A stretch of 64,000 nt of DNA from Margaritifera margaritifera (GCA_029931535.1 JAQPZY010001536.1:62001-126000), one strand, 5' to 3'. Positions 23,622 through 37,271 are shown, numbered from the stretch's first letter. Numbers and translations: made by a program. The notes: generated by a model from the letters alone, not told the origin.

Positions 23622-24984
23622 TTTTAGAGTCGTCAAATTTACTGTTCAAACAATAACAATTCTTGTTTATTGGCGAAAAAATATGAGTGTATTATTCTAT
23701 CGAAATATAAAGAGTCTAAATATATTTTAATCTGCTAGTTTCAAACTGATTGAATGGTTTAGAATTCTTCGAAAGATGCACACAAAAAAAAAAAAAAAAA
23801 AAACGTAGGCAGCTTTTTCGCCTAATAAAATGAAACTTCGACATATATTTTAGAGAACACTGTAATCCCACATTAGCGGGGAAAGTGCAAGATTGCTGAA
23901 GGTAGCAACGAGTTCTAAGTATTAAATCAATGCAAGATTTAAAACAACAATTGGTCATTTCAAACTTTAAAGGGCCACCAAGAAAATTTGATTGGCCGAG
24001 TATCTCTCAATGTTTTAAAACTGCAAATTTATCTGTAAAAATTACAAAGCATGAAATGAAAATGAAAAGAAAGAATGAACAAAAAATCGCACGATCATTA
24101 GGCTCGTTTGCATGCAAAGTTGGCTCACACCCAACATACCACGTTTCAAACTAGAATATAAGAAAGGAACCACAAAAGGAAAATAAATTCTACAATTTAA
24201 TATAACATAATGCAACGTCGTTTGTGGCTGCTATTATTTACTGAAAACAGATTAGATATAATTAGGTGACACGATACGCTGCAATATTGTGAACAAAGTT
24301 TCGTTATCTAACGCGGCTTCCGAGAGCGTGATTTCATATAGTCAAAATTGTCAGTGAGGCCGCATCATTTGGCATTTGTCGAGGAGACTCGTGCTTGACA
24401 TTTTTTTAAACAGCATAAACAACAACAGCTTTGTTGTTTGTTTGTTTGTTTGTTTTTTTTTTTTTGTTGTTGTTGTTTAAGAAAAGATTCTTCATTTATA
24501 GTAAATATAAGTAGCTTCCCCCCCCCCCCCCCCGCGCTTTAGCTTCAAAAAAATATTTAATATCAGCTTGTATTAACCCGGATTAATTTCATTTTGAGTG
24601 TTTATCACATTGTGCGTTCATGAGATCCATAAACGATGGCGAGTCTCTCTCTCTCTCTCTCTCTCTCTGAAATTTTTGTTTATCCTGTTAAGCAGATATA
24701 TTTGTCATTTCCAGTAAACTATAGACTATACTACAAAAGTTAAGGAATAAAACCTCTTTCTTTTTAAATAGCGAATGTTCTAAACCAGCCAAACCAAGTA
24801 GGCGCTACTCTCAAATTTCGACATCGTGTAATAAAAGTAAAAGTAATTAATCAAATAGAAATTATTGTTACAGTTTAATCATATGCGTATCTGTCCACCA
24901 TGGATTTCACTTTGGGCACTTCGACTATATAGTTCAATAGAGGCTGCTCATAAAATGATTGAATGACGGAAGGTAACTTTGTGC
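23182..24984. other. No gene recognised; simple repeats
   Basis: Contains (AT)n at 23,545-23,620, poly-A near 23,784-23,803, (TTTG)n and poly-T near 24,436-24,475, poly-C near 24,519-24,533 and (CT)n at 24,642-24,668. No supported exon. Confidence 0.6.
23545..23620. repeat. (AT)n microsatellite
   Basis: About 37 AT dinucleotides. Confidence 0.98.
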
Positions 24985-25262
24985 GATATTGACAGGCAAC
25001 TGGTTGTCGTATTCTGATTGGGTGTATGCAAATTACGGATATTGACTGGCAACTGGTTGTCGTATTCTGATTGGGTGTATGCAAATTACGGATATTGACA
25101 GGCAACTGGTTGTCGTATTCTGATTGGGTGTATGCAAATTACGGATATTGACTGGCAACTGGTTGTTGTATTCTTATTGGGTGTATGCAAATTACGGATA
25201 TTGACTGGCAACTGGTTGTCGTATTCTGATTGGGTGTATGCAAATTACGGATATTAACTGCT
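24985..25262. repeat. 53-bp minisatellite, five copies plus partial
   Basis: Units start at 24,985, 25,038, 25,091, 25,144, 25,197 and 25,250 (partial), nearly identical. Each full unit contains GATTGGG (an inverted CCAAT box) followed eight bases later by ATGCAAAT, the exact POU octamer. No open frame is conserved through it. Confidence 0.97.
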
Positions 25263-26879
25263 ATTTTGCATGTATTCATGAATGGTTAGAATGGTCTATT
25301 TAACGCACCTTTTAAGCCTATAATATTTACCTATGAAGATAAAAAGCATTTGAATTCGAAAGATAACTGTCACATCTGCAGCGAGAAGACGTTTGACACT
25401 AAGTCCAAAATCACTGCCATTAGACTATATGACACAGAGGGTCAGCGGACAAGTACAACTTGAAATACCAACAAGCTAAATTTCTTCTACTCTTCATTCA
25501 CTTATCATCGTAGTAGTAATAGTAGTAGTAGTAATACTAGTAGTAGTAGTGATTATCTACGATGATATGCAATGACAAAGTGTATGGTTGTCTTTTCCAC
25601 GACATAATAGACATGCATACTTTCGGCGCCAGTGTGTGATAAGTGTTTACTCGTTGCAACTAGCAACTTCTATTCGAAGACCTATCCCCCCTAACTAAAA
25701 CGGCAGACGTTTATCAACAATGAAGTGCAGATACTTAAGCTTATCTGAGCTGTGTATTTAAGTTTGTGCAACAATGGAGCAAATATTTAAGATGGCATTG
25801 AAGTCAAATAGCCAGACACAAATCCCATCAATAAACTGAAAACGCAGGGCTTTTGTGAAAATTATCATCACTCGAGACGATGAGAGGATATATGAAACAG
25901 TATGAATGTTAGATCATGTTCAATTAAATGATAAATCGCAAATATGAAACTTTACCAGGTCATGTTATATCGGTCCCAAGTTCGAACGTGACTACATTCA
26001 ACGGCGACTCTCTCTGTCTCTGTCTGTCTGTCTGTCTCTCTCTCTCCATATTTTCTTATAAACTGACCACAAATTAAGTTTCAATATTTGTGTATGTACA
26101 CATTCAGAAACTACTTTCTTTTAAATAATAGATTGAAAGCCTGTCTTAGTGAAAAAGTAATCTATTCGGTGGAAAGTAATGAATACATTATATTTGTACA
26201 AGTTTTAGAAAATAATTTTAATACCAATTCTGATATATTATCTCCTCTTGATGCGTTATTTTTTCTTCTCTGCATAATAATAATAACAATTAGAGATGGA
26301 AGCCATCACAAACATCAACACCTTTTTAATTGTGTCGCCCCTCTATTCACCCACCCACCGCCCCGCCCCCATCTTGGGGGTGCATCCAGAATCCAAAATC
26401 TTCGTTGTCATCTATTTACCCTTGTGACACTTAGACCAATTATGACCATACCTTTTCAGTCGGGCAGATGGAATTCAGGTTACAAGGAAGATTCCATATT
26501 ATCTATGAAAATCTGACCTTTGATCCACCCCACCTCTTCTCCCCTGTGACAGGGGGTGCGTTTAGGATCAAAACCTTTGTTGTCATTTACGTATCCTCAT
26601 GACACATCACACCAAATATGACCATCTTCATTAAATCGATATTGAAAGAGTTCTAGTTACAGGGGAACTCAGTGACTAAAGGTCGGACATACAGAAGAAT
26701 GAATAGACGGACCGACATGACCAATCAATATATCCACAAAAGTGCGGATGCATTATTATTATTATTATTAAAGGAACAGATGAAAAATAATCACATAAAC
26801 AAACCCCTCTGCATCCCACTTCCCTATGTACGTTATGGAAATATATGTCTACAGTATTTTCTCCATCTAAAACTGTTAG
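25263..26879. other. No gene recognised
   Basis: Contains a (TAG)n-rich patch near 25,510-25,550, a (CTGT/CT)n patch near 26,010-26,045, and two diverged copies of a segment with GACCAT and CCTTGTGACAC/CCTCATGACAC near 26,400-26,640. The 142-codon frame at 26,088-26,516 has no recognisable family. Confidence 0.5.
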
Positions 26880-27480
26880 GCGAGTTGGTTCCAGTTGCAA
26901 GAAGGGCGTAACTCTTATGAAATTCCCAAAAGTTCAGTGATTGATCATTTTACACATTTGGATAAGCTGACCATAGTATGTACCAAGTATTAAGACAATC
27001 CGTCAATAACCGCAAGACCAGTTGTAGTCACAAGCTGGTAACATACATCGCATCCAGCTTTAAGTTGGAAAATGCAATAACTCTAATTAAACTCAGGGAA
27101 TACAGTGACTAGTCAATATGCGCATCTTCTAATGATGACCATAGCATGTACAAAGTGTTCAAGAAACTAATTTGTAATTGCCACAAGATTGTGCCATATA
27201 TTGCATCAACTGTGAATGATAAAGGGCAATAACTCTTACAAAAATTCATGGAAGTACAGTGATTGATCAAGAGGGTATCGGCAGACAAGAAACATAATAG
27301 GTTCCAGGTTTCAAAGTAAACCACCGAAAATTTTAAGACAAGTAAAGTTGCGTTCACAAGGTTGTGTCATATAATGTAACCAGTTGTAGCCAAAAAGAGC
27401 AACATCTCTAACAAAAAATGTTTGTTCAATATGCGCATCTTCAGATGATATTATGTTCTTAATATTACAGCATTCCATGA
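26880..27480. repeat. Diverged tandem repeat, unit about 150-180 bp
   Basis: Four diverged modules contain CAATAACTCT-like, ACAGTGATTGATC-like and TGACCATAG-like blocks. The first block recurs near 26,911, 27,080, 27,232 and 27,412. This type of GGGCAATAACTCT repeat is common in bivalve genomes, from memory. Confidence 0.6.
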
Positions 27481-27517
27481 AAAACAGCTAACAGATTGCG
27501 GTCAAAAGATTGTATCA

Positions 27518-28140
27518 TAAGAGTGGTATTTGAAAGTTCTGAATATAAGTACGCTGTACAAGAAAAATCTTTATTACTGAACAGTACGTCAGTGCATCCC
27601 CTCAAAGAACTCCACGTGCAAATCTACACACTTTCTAAGTCTGATTACCCAGTTATTAAATGCCAGTTTGTATTCACTTTTTGATGTGTTACTCGTACAC
27701 TGGAAAACTGCATTTCCAACCGCATGTCGGTTTTAAAATCGTCTGCCCCTCAGCGAATCTTTGACATCAGCCAAAAATCACTTGGAGCTAATTCAGGTCT
27801 GTATACAGGATGTCGCAAAGTTTGGATGCTGTGCTTCTTCAGGAAGTCTGTCACAATGGCGGATTAATGCGCCAGTGCGTTGTCATGGAGTAGGTGGTTA
27901 CCTCGGTTACCGGTGCGCGGATGAGTGGTTCGGCAGTGTTCTGGAACTTTTGGCAACACTTTGGAGGCATAAATATATCCAGTGACACTAACAGAGTCTG
28001 GCACAGGTACCTGGGCATTTTGCATCGAAATGGAATGCGTAGTAGGAGAGGTAGGTAAATGATTAGTCAAGAAAGAACATCTATGATTGATGGTCATAGA
28101 TTTGAACCCACACGGCGTTGATGTTTTCTTTGGATGCATT
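27518..28140 (-). mobile_element. Mariner-type element fragment
   Basis: Aligns with the 3' half of the element at 54,578-55,833. The left end GAGTGGTATTTGAAAGTTCT matches that element's terminal repeat. On the minus strand, frames give VPDSVSVTGYIYASKVLPKV, then HLLHDNALAH with the second catalytic Asp, and later RLRKCVDLHVEFFEG. The third-Asp region is too decayed to read. The 5' half of the transposase and the right terminal repeat are missing, and frameshifts are frequent. By eye it is a few tens of percent diverged from the other copy. Confidence 0.7.
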
Positions 28141-28209
28141 ATTTAACAATTTAGTTCCAAGATCCACAGCAACAACTAAAGCAACAAGAAGGACAACTCT
28201 TGATTCTTA

Positions 28210-28226
28210 TGGACAAAATTAGCCTC

Positions 28227-28301
<75 letters not shown>
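28210..28301. repeat. (GA)n microsatellite
   Basis: About 45 GA dinucleotides. Confidence 0.98.
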
Positions 28302-28302
<1 letters not shown>

Positions 28303-29867
28303 ATTGTACCTAGCTTGACTGTAAAGTTTGGAAATAGCTTTATACAACAGAATTAGACAATTTATCTCGGTTTCAATACTTCCTATGGTAAGCAAATCAG
28401 ACATTTATAAACAAAAACTCGATCCGACATACGTCGAGCCATTCAAAGCCTATGTTGCGCATCAAGAGAAATTGAGACAAAAGAAGCAATATTCTTGAAG
28501 AAGATACTTTCACAACCTCAGTGTAACTTTATTCGATGTGAATATTACGGGAGAATCTCCTTACTCTCATGTGAATAAAGTTTTATTTTGTTCTTAGACA
28601 TATGGCATATTTTTGTCCACTATGATTTATAAAAAAAATCCTACTTATTTATTTTAAGGACGGGTTTTTTTCCAATGTGCGTGCAGAGTACATGAAAAGT
28701 TGTCATGTTGTTTGACACCGTTAGCTGTAAAATGTTTCGTGTAAGGAACAGCTTTATTGTTGCCCCGGGTTTCTAAACAAAATTCAGATCAATGCCAGGG
28801 TGTAGGATTGATTTTGTGTTTTGGGCGGTTCAAGAATTCGGTGGTTGGAGTATTTGTCAACTGCCTGGTGCAGTCATCAATATGCATATTCCTGATTTGC
28901 AACAACATCAACAAAATTATTGCGGTCATTCGCCCACTCACAACATAACACACCTCAACCTAGGATCGCTCCGGTTTCGACGCTAATAAATGCACATTAA
29001 TATTTCACCAGCCTGAATGTTGCAACTACAAGCTTCAATCAGACCAAATTGTGCGGGGTTTTATTTCGGGGGGGGGGAGGGTAATGTGTGTTTCTATACC
29101 AGGGCTGTAAGATTCTGTAGTTTGTGCCCTTTGTGAGTACTGCACGAGCTACAGCCATTTCACAAGTCAATTGTTGTCCATCCACTTCTTTCCACATCGG
29201 CTCATGTCATACGTAGCTAGCCCAAACGGTATATACTGCTCCACTATCCGATAGGATGCAGCTGTATCCGATAGGATGCAGCTGGAAGAAACTGATCCAA
29301 TCAGATCCCTTGTTACGTTTACCTTCGGAGAGAGTTAAGAATAATCATAACAGCCTCCGTAAACAACGACACAGGTCGCATATAAATTTCTCCAATTTAA
29401 ACTTTTGAAACAAATAATAATTTCGAGCCAATGCATGTGAACATCATGGCAGTGGCCTTAATGAATACATAACAGGTCACGTAACGAGAGCTCTCTCATT
29501 GGTCAATTAATTTTGCCTGCTACGGGCAGTAACTATTTCATCCGCAAGAGGGCGTTTGTTCAAAACACTGTTTCCACGAGAAACACAGGGTCGATATGGA
29601 ACGAAGTGGATCAAAGATGAACGAAGATAAAAACTCAGGGCTATACAGGCCTAAAGTTTTGTTTCAAGCCTATGGTTGTTTCGAGGTTTGTTTGTTGGTT
29701 TGTTTGTTTGTTTGTTGTTGTGTTTTGTATTTTTTTTTAGAGGTCTGAGTCAAAAGAATGCTTTACAACGGGACTGATCGAATCATTCGAGTGATGCCTA
29801 GTATTTGACTGATCGATGCTCGAGTTATCGAAGTCTTACTGTCTGCGTAATTTTTGACTGTATTTGC

Positions 29868-30140
29868 TGGGGGCGGATCCAGGAATATCGTTTGGGGAGT
29901 GGGGACTTAAACAAGTAGTCAAGGGGTCTGTGGGATGGATCTCCTGGTGGGGGCTCAGGGGGCGAAGCCGCAAGAAGCTCACGCATTTTAAATTTTTCCA
30001 GGACATAATTTTAACTAACTGTAAAGAAAATTTACTATAGAAAATCTGCGGTTGGTTTGCGCTCATTTTTAAGAGAGGAAGCGCGCGCTTACTCGGCCCC
30101 ACCCCACCACCATCACCACCTCCTATCCACCCCTGTTTGC
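29868..30140. mobile_element. Possible MITE with GGGGCGGAT ends
   Basis: The left end GGGGGCGGATCCAGGA and the complement of the right end (AGGGGTGGATAGGAGG) are imperfect inverted repeats. The element is GC-richer than its surroundings. No clean target duplication could be defined, so the call is tentative. Confidence 0.3.
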
Positions 30141-30518
30141 ACACTTTGTCGCTGAGAACAATCTTTGAACAGGATCGCTAAAAAATTTGGCATTCAGTTG
30201 AGTCCAAAAAATTAAATCAACCAAAATCGGCTATTAATAAAACTTATGTGTGTGACTTCATCAGTAAATTGAGTAACGACAAGCTTAATGTACTGTGAAG
30301 ATATGTCCATAGTGTCCGCGATGTTAATATAAATGATTGTACAAATATTGGGATATTAAAATATATCTATATATTTTTCACAACTGTTAAGTTAGTATAC
30401 AAACATTATATAGATACCTGGAACCAATACAAGTGTAATTACTTCTTACGTCTGCATGATGATACATACTCAACTTTTCCTTCTTGTCCTTCTTTTGGAT
30501 GTGATAATGATATGCCTC

Positions 30519-30608
30519 TTAATGATGATGATGACGATGATGATGATGTGGTGGCGGCGATGATGATGATGAGGAGGAGGATGAGGATGGTGGTGGTGGT
30601 AGTGGTGG

Positions 30609-30682
<74 letters not shown>
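30519..30682. repeat. (GAT)n/(GGT)n microsatellite
   Basis: Long imperfect GAT array with an internal GAG/GGT patch. The poly-Asp, poly-Met and poly-His open frames here come only from the repeat. Confidence 0.97.
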
Positions 30683-30684
<2 letters not shown>

Positions 30685-31589
30685 GCAAATGACAGTCAAG
30701 TGGCTGGAAACTTCCACGCACCCTCTTTTTGTAGTTGGTCTCTAACGGAGGGCTCCTATTTTGTGAAGATTTATTTCCCTTTAAGTTTTATCGAAGTTTT
30801 CTGCAAGCGTAGGCAACTTTATTCATACCCCATTTTTGGGGGCGTAATATTTATTTTTTTTAACTGTATTTAATGTCCAAAAGATGGTCTGCCTTTACTG
30901 CTACTAAGGCTGCTACTGATACTACACATAACAATACAGCTGCCTCTACTACTGCTACTACTACTCACTGCTATGGACACTCAATTTGCATCTCTGAGGT
31001 TCCACGTGCAATCTGCGATGCCTGCATATGCAATAATCAGTGGCCATCCGGCCATGTGATTAGGTTGTTTCGGGTACGTAGGTTTCCTCCATGTCTAAGA
31101 CCACCAAGCGCAACCTTCTTGACCATAAAGATCACTCACAATAAGGTTTTCGAACTTGTATAATTGACGTCTAATTTATAAAGTCTACTACTATGTGAAT
31201 AATAACTTAGTTTAGCCACTTGCTTTTCATATCTGTGGTTGTGGGGTTGATCCCTGCTGGCGCATTTGCAAGAATTAGTCGGCGTCCATTGAATCTGAAT
31301 GATTCTTAATGGACACATCAGTTTCAGCCTTTGTTGCTATTATTATTGTCGATGGTGAAATGCTCTCTACCCATGCTAATGATGAAGAGAACGATGTAAT
31401 TCGACGACGGTGAGGATCTTGATGGTAATTGTGATCAAGAAGATATAAATTCATATTCACATCCTCTATTTTTGCTATTTCGTGATGGAAAGTATTTTGT
31501 TTTTGTGATAAGGTAAACATCACAGTAAATGGGAAAAGAAGCCAAAACTACCAAGAGGGAAAAATATATCACTATATGTCTTCTTCGTG

Positions 31590-31644
<55 letters not shown>

Positions 31645-31857
31645 GTAGTAACCACTACAGTAATAGTAGTAGTTTTATCTTTATCGCGTGATAAGACTTC
31701 TTATTGGACCTGAATGACTAATCTTATCCTGAGTGCGTCAAGGAGTCGTGTCTTTTGAAGTAGGTCAAGACTTTTCAGAAAAGGCTTATCCCTAATATTC
31801 TTACAATTTCTGTAACTTACGAGTGTTTGTTTCAAGTGCACCTTTTAACAATTGGTA

Positions 31858-31860
<3 letters not shown>

Positions 31861-31934
<74 letters not shown>
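31861..31934. repeat. (CT)n microsatellite
   Basis: About 37 CT dinucleotides. Confidence 0.98.
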
Positions 31935-31937
<3 letters not shown>

Positions 31938-32373
31938 CCAACTCCGTGATATTTTGACAGGTTATTGCATTCATTTCTTATGTTGTTCTTCCACGTGAAG
32001 TCGCCTTGAACTGCCGTATTAATCAGATGTACGTTAGATTACTCAAAGTTACTCTCCATGCCTACCTATTTTATAGCTGAACTGCTGTGTTCTGCCACAC
32101 GATGGTTTAAAATCTTCAGGTATTACTTGAATTTTGACTTGCTATTTTCCCCACTACCTTTTGTACAACATAACCGTAGATTATGCAGCTTATCGTCTAT
32201 CAGAAGCAAAGTTAGCTGAAGAGTTTAATCATATTTCTATTCACCGTGACATGCTTGTTACTGATCGGATGTGTTGATTGTTCACTTTGGTACCCGCAGA
32301 TTCTACATACCGTACAATTTCCGTACTGTATTCCAGTCAATTCATTTAGAACTGCACATTTTACAGAGATTTG

Positions 32374-32491
<118 letters not shown>

Positions 32492-33999
32492 GGAGCTCAT
32501 ATACGATTATTTCCATTTTTGTTATTTTTCCCTACCTATGCATTTATCCTATACTATCTTAAAACATTGCATGAATGTCGCTCGATTCAAGATATGTAGT
32601 AATGTAAGCTAATGGAATAGCCAACGTTGGGTAATGCTGTCAGAGAGAACAACTGATGCCGGGATTAGAGTTCTAGCCCATTAATTAAAACATGTGTGTA
32701 ATTAGCCTCATAGCGGAATTAACACCTCTAGATCGTGCAGTTAACTCTATTGAACCGTTTAACAGTAAAGTGCTGTTCTATTAGACTTTCCCCACTGTTT
32801 GAAGTTTTGCTAACAATTATAACAGACTATAACCTAAATGGATGAAAGAAAAATATGCAGCATTAATCACATGGCAAGTTAAACGTAAATCATGTTCTTG
32901 TTTCTTGGGGTTTGGGATGGAGTGGGGTGAAGGTAACAACTATAATTAAAATAAAACGGCGGCGCATCTGAAGTTTAAGGATTCAACTGACATGGTTAAG
33001 AGTGCACACAGGATAGAAACCTAAATGTTTTATAAATTTCTATACTTTACTGTATTCCGAAACCGTGCCACCAAGATTAAAACTTCTAATCTTTCCCTGC
33101 ATGTCAGCCGGGATGTGGTTTGGTGTGTTTTCCAACAAAGAATCAATTAAAGTGAAACATGGTCTTGTTCACACACGAAAACGGCAGTGTAGGGATAATG
33201 ATAACGGCGTACTGTCCGACGTCTTCGTTACGCACAAAAACCACGGCTAAATATGTCGGACCTCGTGTCTGCTATTCTTGCTTCTGTGTAACCGAGAGTA
33301 ATCCTCGGTTACATTTTGGTCACACGACCCCAAAGAAGGTCACACAAATAAAAACCACCGGAACAATGACCAAATTTAAATGTGTCCCTAGTCAGAGCAT
33401 TGCCAAATATATGGTCTTGGCTGGAAGATTCTCCAAACGCCATCACTGAACTGTTTTGAAGTCTTTATCATTGTCCGTCTATATGGTCTTTGCTTCAATA
33501 GAAATGGTAGTAGTAGATACTTGTAGTAGTAGAAGAGATTCCACAGAACTAAGTACGTATTATCGACACCAAAGTCATTCAAAGATGGTCAAAGCTTTTA
33601 CCAGGACCCGGTTTCACTCTATTCTCAGAATTTCTCCCATAAATTAAGATTTTACATTATCTTGATTATGATACTCCAGACAATATCAATATTTTTGTCT
33701 GAGCTAGAGATAGTTAAAGGATGCAAAGTCACTTTTTTGTTAAAAAAATAAACGCATGAATATTTTTATTCTTGTAAAAAAGAGTTGATGAAAAACTCAA
33801 TTAGAGGAAATCCTCACAATTTCTTCAGAGATATGGCAAAACTTCTTAAAGGAAAGTTTAATGAAATTTTCTTAATGTATTTTAATCCCCGATGCATGCT
33901 CATGTTGTGTGCCAAAAATCATTGCTACCAACCAAGCAATAAGAAAGATATTCAAAAATCACAATTTGAGGAATAACATTTGATATGTTTAGTGAAACT

Positions 34000-34362
34000 G
34001 GGGCCATAGTTTTGATATTTTCAAATTAAGACCTCAAACTGGGGTCATATCTTTAAGACCTCAAACTGTGGTCATATCTTTGATATTTTTAAATTAGGAC
34101 CTCAAACTGGAGCCATATCTTTGATATTTTCAAATTAAGACCACAAACTGGAGCGATATCTTTGATATTTTCAAATTAAGACCACAAACTGGGGCCATAT
34201 CTTTGATATTTTAAAATTATGACCTCAAACTGGGGCCGTATCTTTGATATTTTCAAATTAAGACCTCATACTGGGGTCATATATTTGATATTTTCAAATT
34301 AAGAACCTCAAACGGGGCAAATATCTTTGATATTTTCAAATTAAGACCCCAGATCTGGTCAA
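34000..34362. repeat. 41-bp minisatellite, about eight to nine copies
   Basis: Imperfect units of the type TTTGATATTTTCAAATTAAG followed by ACCTCAAACTGGGGCCATATC. One unit near 34,050 lacks its central part. AT-rich, no frame. Confidence 0.9.
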
Positions 34363-34933
34363 GTTCGTGACTTAGTATCATAAAATTTGGTTCTAATTTA
34401 TACTGAATTCCAAGGATCTACTCATTTATAAAACGTTAAGAAAGTTATGCCACTTTTGTTTTAAACTGCAGGATATATAAAGAAACAGGTAAAGTCTTGC
34501 ACACCCCTATATCCACCCACGATCTTCTGGTAATCAATACTTGCAATAGTGCATAGCCTAACGGCAAATCAATAATATTTACAATTTTCAGTACAAAAAA
34601 ATCAATGTTTTGACGCATTATTAACCCTCAAGAAACAATTCCAAAATACTACATAAAAAATATTGGACTCTGTTGAGGAATAATACTAATATAATTTGGC
34701 ACACAAAATAATGCATTTGCCATTAGTTTGGCAGATGATGATGTTTTTACGCCTACAACAAACAGCAGATAGTTAGCATAAAGAGCATCATTAACTACAT
34801 AAATATTTAAGCTGGTCATAATTAGGTCTAGGCAAATTAGTGGAAAATATTTGTAAGATATTTCCTCGTGTCTTCGAGACATTACGATGCATATTATACA
34901 AATCTGTGTTATGTTCCATTCATGTCATTCCAG

Positions 34934-34991
34934 ATGGAGATTTCAGCTCACAAAATTAACAGGGGTGGAAGAGGAGCCCTTTTTACATTAG
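34934..34991 (+). CDS. Mucin-like gene 2, exon 1 (signal peptide start)
   Basis: Homologue of the exon at 4,105-4,162, with the same 58-nt length, ATG GAG start after an acceptor-like TTCCAG, and phase-1 donor GTAATA. It encodes MEISAHKINRGGRGALFTL plus one base. Joined to 43,802 this gives GALFTLALLLSITFSTFVAA, a strong signal peptide with a plausible cleavage site after VAA, just before the Thr-rich domain. The internal Met present in gene 1 is replaced by Ile, so the first ATG is the likely start. The intron is about 8.8 kb and carries four MITEs and an hAT-type element. Confidence 0.65.
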
Positions 34992-35367
34992 GTAATAATT
35001 AATTACTTGATTGATTGATTAATGAATTCAGTTTTTGTGGATGAGTACACAAGTACTTAGAGATAAACACTGAATTTACTAATATTTATTTAGATTGTAA
35101 GTTAAGTCTGATTAGAAAAATCACACCGGGTATCTCAATATTCCATGCACAGGGGGTACTTAAACGTGGAGTCGACATACAAGTATGAGTGAAGGTGTAT
35201 TCCATTGATTAATATGTAATTTTTTGTTTTCAATATGCTATTATAATGCTTAGCAATGTTTTCGAAACAAAATTTAAACAATCTAATGGAACGAATGTAT
35301 GAGTAGTTTAATATGAGTGTGATACTATGATATCGTACATATTGAACATAAATGGTTATCCGGGCAA

Positions 35368-36484
35368 TAGGGCTGAACGAAAACCAAATTTTCCTATTCG
35401 AATATTCGTGGAATGTATTCGGATAGAATTCGAATACTGAACTATATTAATAAAGCTATCAAATCTATATTTATTAATTTTTATAGTCTACCTCGGTATT
35501 TATTGACACCTTCTCCCGTCCCCAGCTATTTCCCTCCCCCTCCCCCCCCCCCCGCCGGACCCACCCACCTCACCCCCGTTCCCGTTCCCCGCCAGTCTGG
35601 TCTGCACTGAAGACAGTGTGAACTCGGTCATCTAAATCTAATTAAGTGACATTTTAGGCATCTTGAGTAAATTTCTATTTGGATTCAGACTCAAAACCAA
35701 ATAAGTGTAAGGGTTATTTTCTCTGTTTATCTTCATACTCAGTATGACCAGTTCGTTTTGTGCTGAAGACAGACTATAGGTAAAAAGGACCAGTAACTCT
35801 CGATTACTTTCAGTTAAATGCCGAGACTATCTCAAAAATTCTCTAGGAAGTGATTTATGCACGATGAAAATCGCACAATTCGACTTTTGATGTAACTTGA
35901 CAGGAGTGTGAAGACAATTCGTGCACACAGTCGATGACCCAGTTTTTTCTTAATTTCAACGCGTCCCAAATCCAATTTAGACTGAATTGCAGGATTGCAT
36001 GTATATAATCCATTGTGCTCAAATTTCCTATTAGGTTATTTTGTTGAAAGGTTTGTTAACTTTTTATGTCCCCTGTTCGATACCATGTACTTTATCAACT
36101 TGCCGTACTACACGTTATCTTTACAAAAACGACGGAATGACAATGAACAGAAATGGCGATGATGTGGGCAATGTGACTGTTCAGAATTTTGACATTATGA
36201 TTACTTTATGGGCGGGTGTTGGAATTTCATGTGATTTTGCAGGTTTAAGGGTGTCTCATTGTAAAAGTAATTCAACGTTGCATAGTTTCCATTTTGCCTT
36301 GCTTGTTTTGTTTACAAAATGCTGCTCAACAGCGCTACGGAGAACATGGTAAGCTCGATCGACTGCCGAGTCTGGTTTTATATATCGCTACTCTCAAGAT
36401 AAACAATTCGAATACCAATTTTCTATTCTCGCCTTATCGAAAAAGTACTCTGATTCGAATGCTTGATTATTCATTTCAGCTCTA
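35368..36484. mobile_element. hAT-type DNA element, 1.1 kb, non-autonomous
   Basis: Ends are imperfect inverted repeats (TAGGGCTGAACGAA and the complement of TAGAGCTGAAATGAA). It is flanked by an 8-bp duplication, CCGGGCAA at 35,360-35,367 and CCGGTCAA at 36,485-36,492 (7 of 8). Unit I has the empty site near 4,665-4,680 (GGTTATCATGTCAATGTAAT), which confirms the borders. Sub-terminal ATTCGAATATTCG motifs occur at both ends. A poly-C patch lies near 35,537-35,553. No transposase is readable. Confidence 0.8.
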
Positions 36485-36648
36485 CCGGTCAATATAATCT
36501 TAGTTTAATACTTAATCATCTGTCTGTGAATTGTTCGATGTCTTAATCATGTTTTCAGTTTTTGAATGTCAGTAGTATGTAGGAAAATCAAATCAGAGGA
36601 AACAGACTGACTTCAGGTTTGCTTATCTACATGGCTTGTGTACCAGAT

Positions 36649-36836
36649 TGTAAATACTCTCCGTGTATTGAGCGTTGTAAGTACCCTCTGTGTATTGGCG
36701 TTGTAAGTACCTTCTGTGTATAGAGTGTTATAAGTAGCCTCCATATATTGAACATTATGAGTACCATCCGTGTATAGGATGTTGTAAGTACCCTCCGTGT
36801 ATTGAGCGTTGTGAGTACCCTCCGTGTATAGAGTGT
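36649..36836. repeat. 27-bp minisatellite, about seven copies
   Basis: Units of the type TTGTAAGTACCCTCCGTG followed by TATTGAGCG. Unit I has only about two copies at the homologous place (near 4,845-4,900), so it expanded in unit II. Confidence 0.9.
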
Positions 36837-37271
36837 CTATACTCAGTGTGAAAACTGTATCCTTGAATCTTATTCCAGATTGAAAATCATTGCCATCTTC
36901 GCTTATTAAAAAAAGAAGCTGAGGAAGATTAAGAAGAATAGGAAATTGGGACTGAAATTAGCAACAAATATAAGTTATCCATTGTATTATTCTGTCGAGT
37001 TTATAACATGTAGATTTTAAAAGCTGGGATTTTTGGCATCCAGTGGGTGTGGGGGTGGGAGTTCCCTCTTAATTCAACGATTTTTGTCCTCGCACAGTAA
37101 AATTTAGAATACAAAGACATAAAATTACGTCTTATCCTCAAACTACCTTGAAACTAAAATGGAAAGACTTAATTACCTCGTTTACCCGTATATAACAGGT
37201 ACCCAGGTATGAACAGATGGACCCAGATCTGCCGTCAGATAATGCGCCGGTAAATCCAGGTCCCAAGATTA

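Larger units (their letters stand above)
28141..30884. other. No gene recognised; simple repeats
   Basis: Contains (GA)n, (GTTT)n near 29,685-29,710, a 17-bp tandem doublet TCCGATAGGATGCAGCTG near 29,246-29,282, a possible MITE at 29,868-30,140 and a (GAT)n tract. Confidence 0.55.

Noticed and set aside
30439..30745. Open frames with poly-Ile, poly-His, poly-Asp or poly-Met
   Set aside because: Translations of the (GAT)n microsatellite in different frames.
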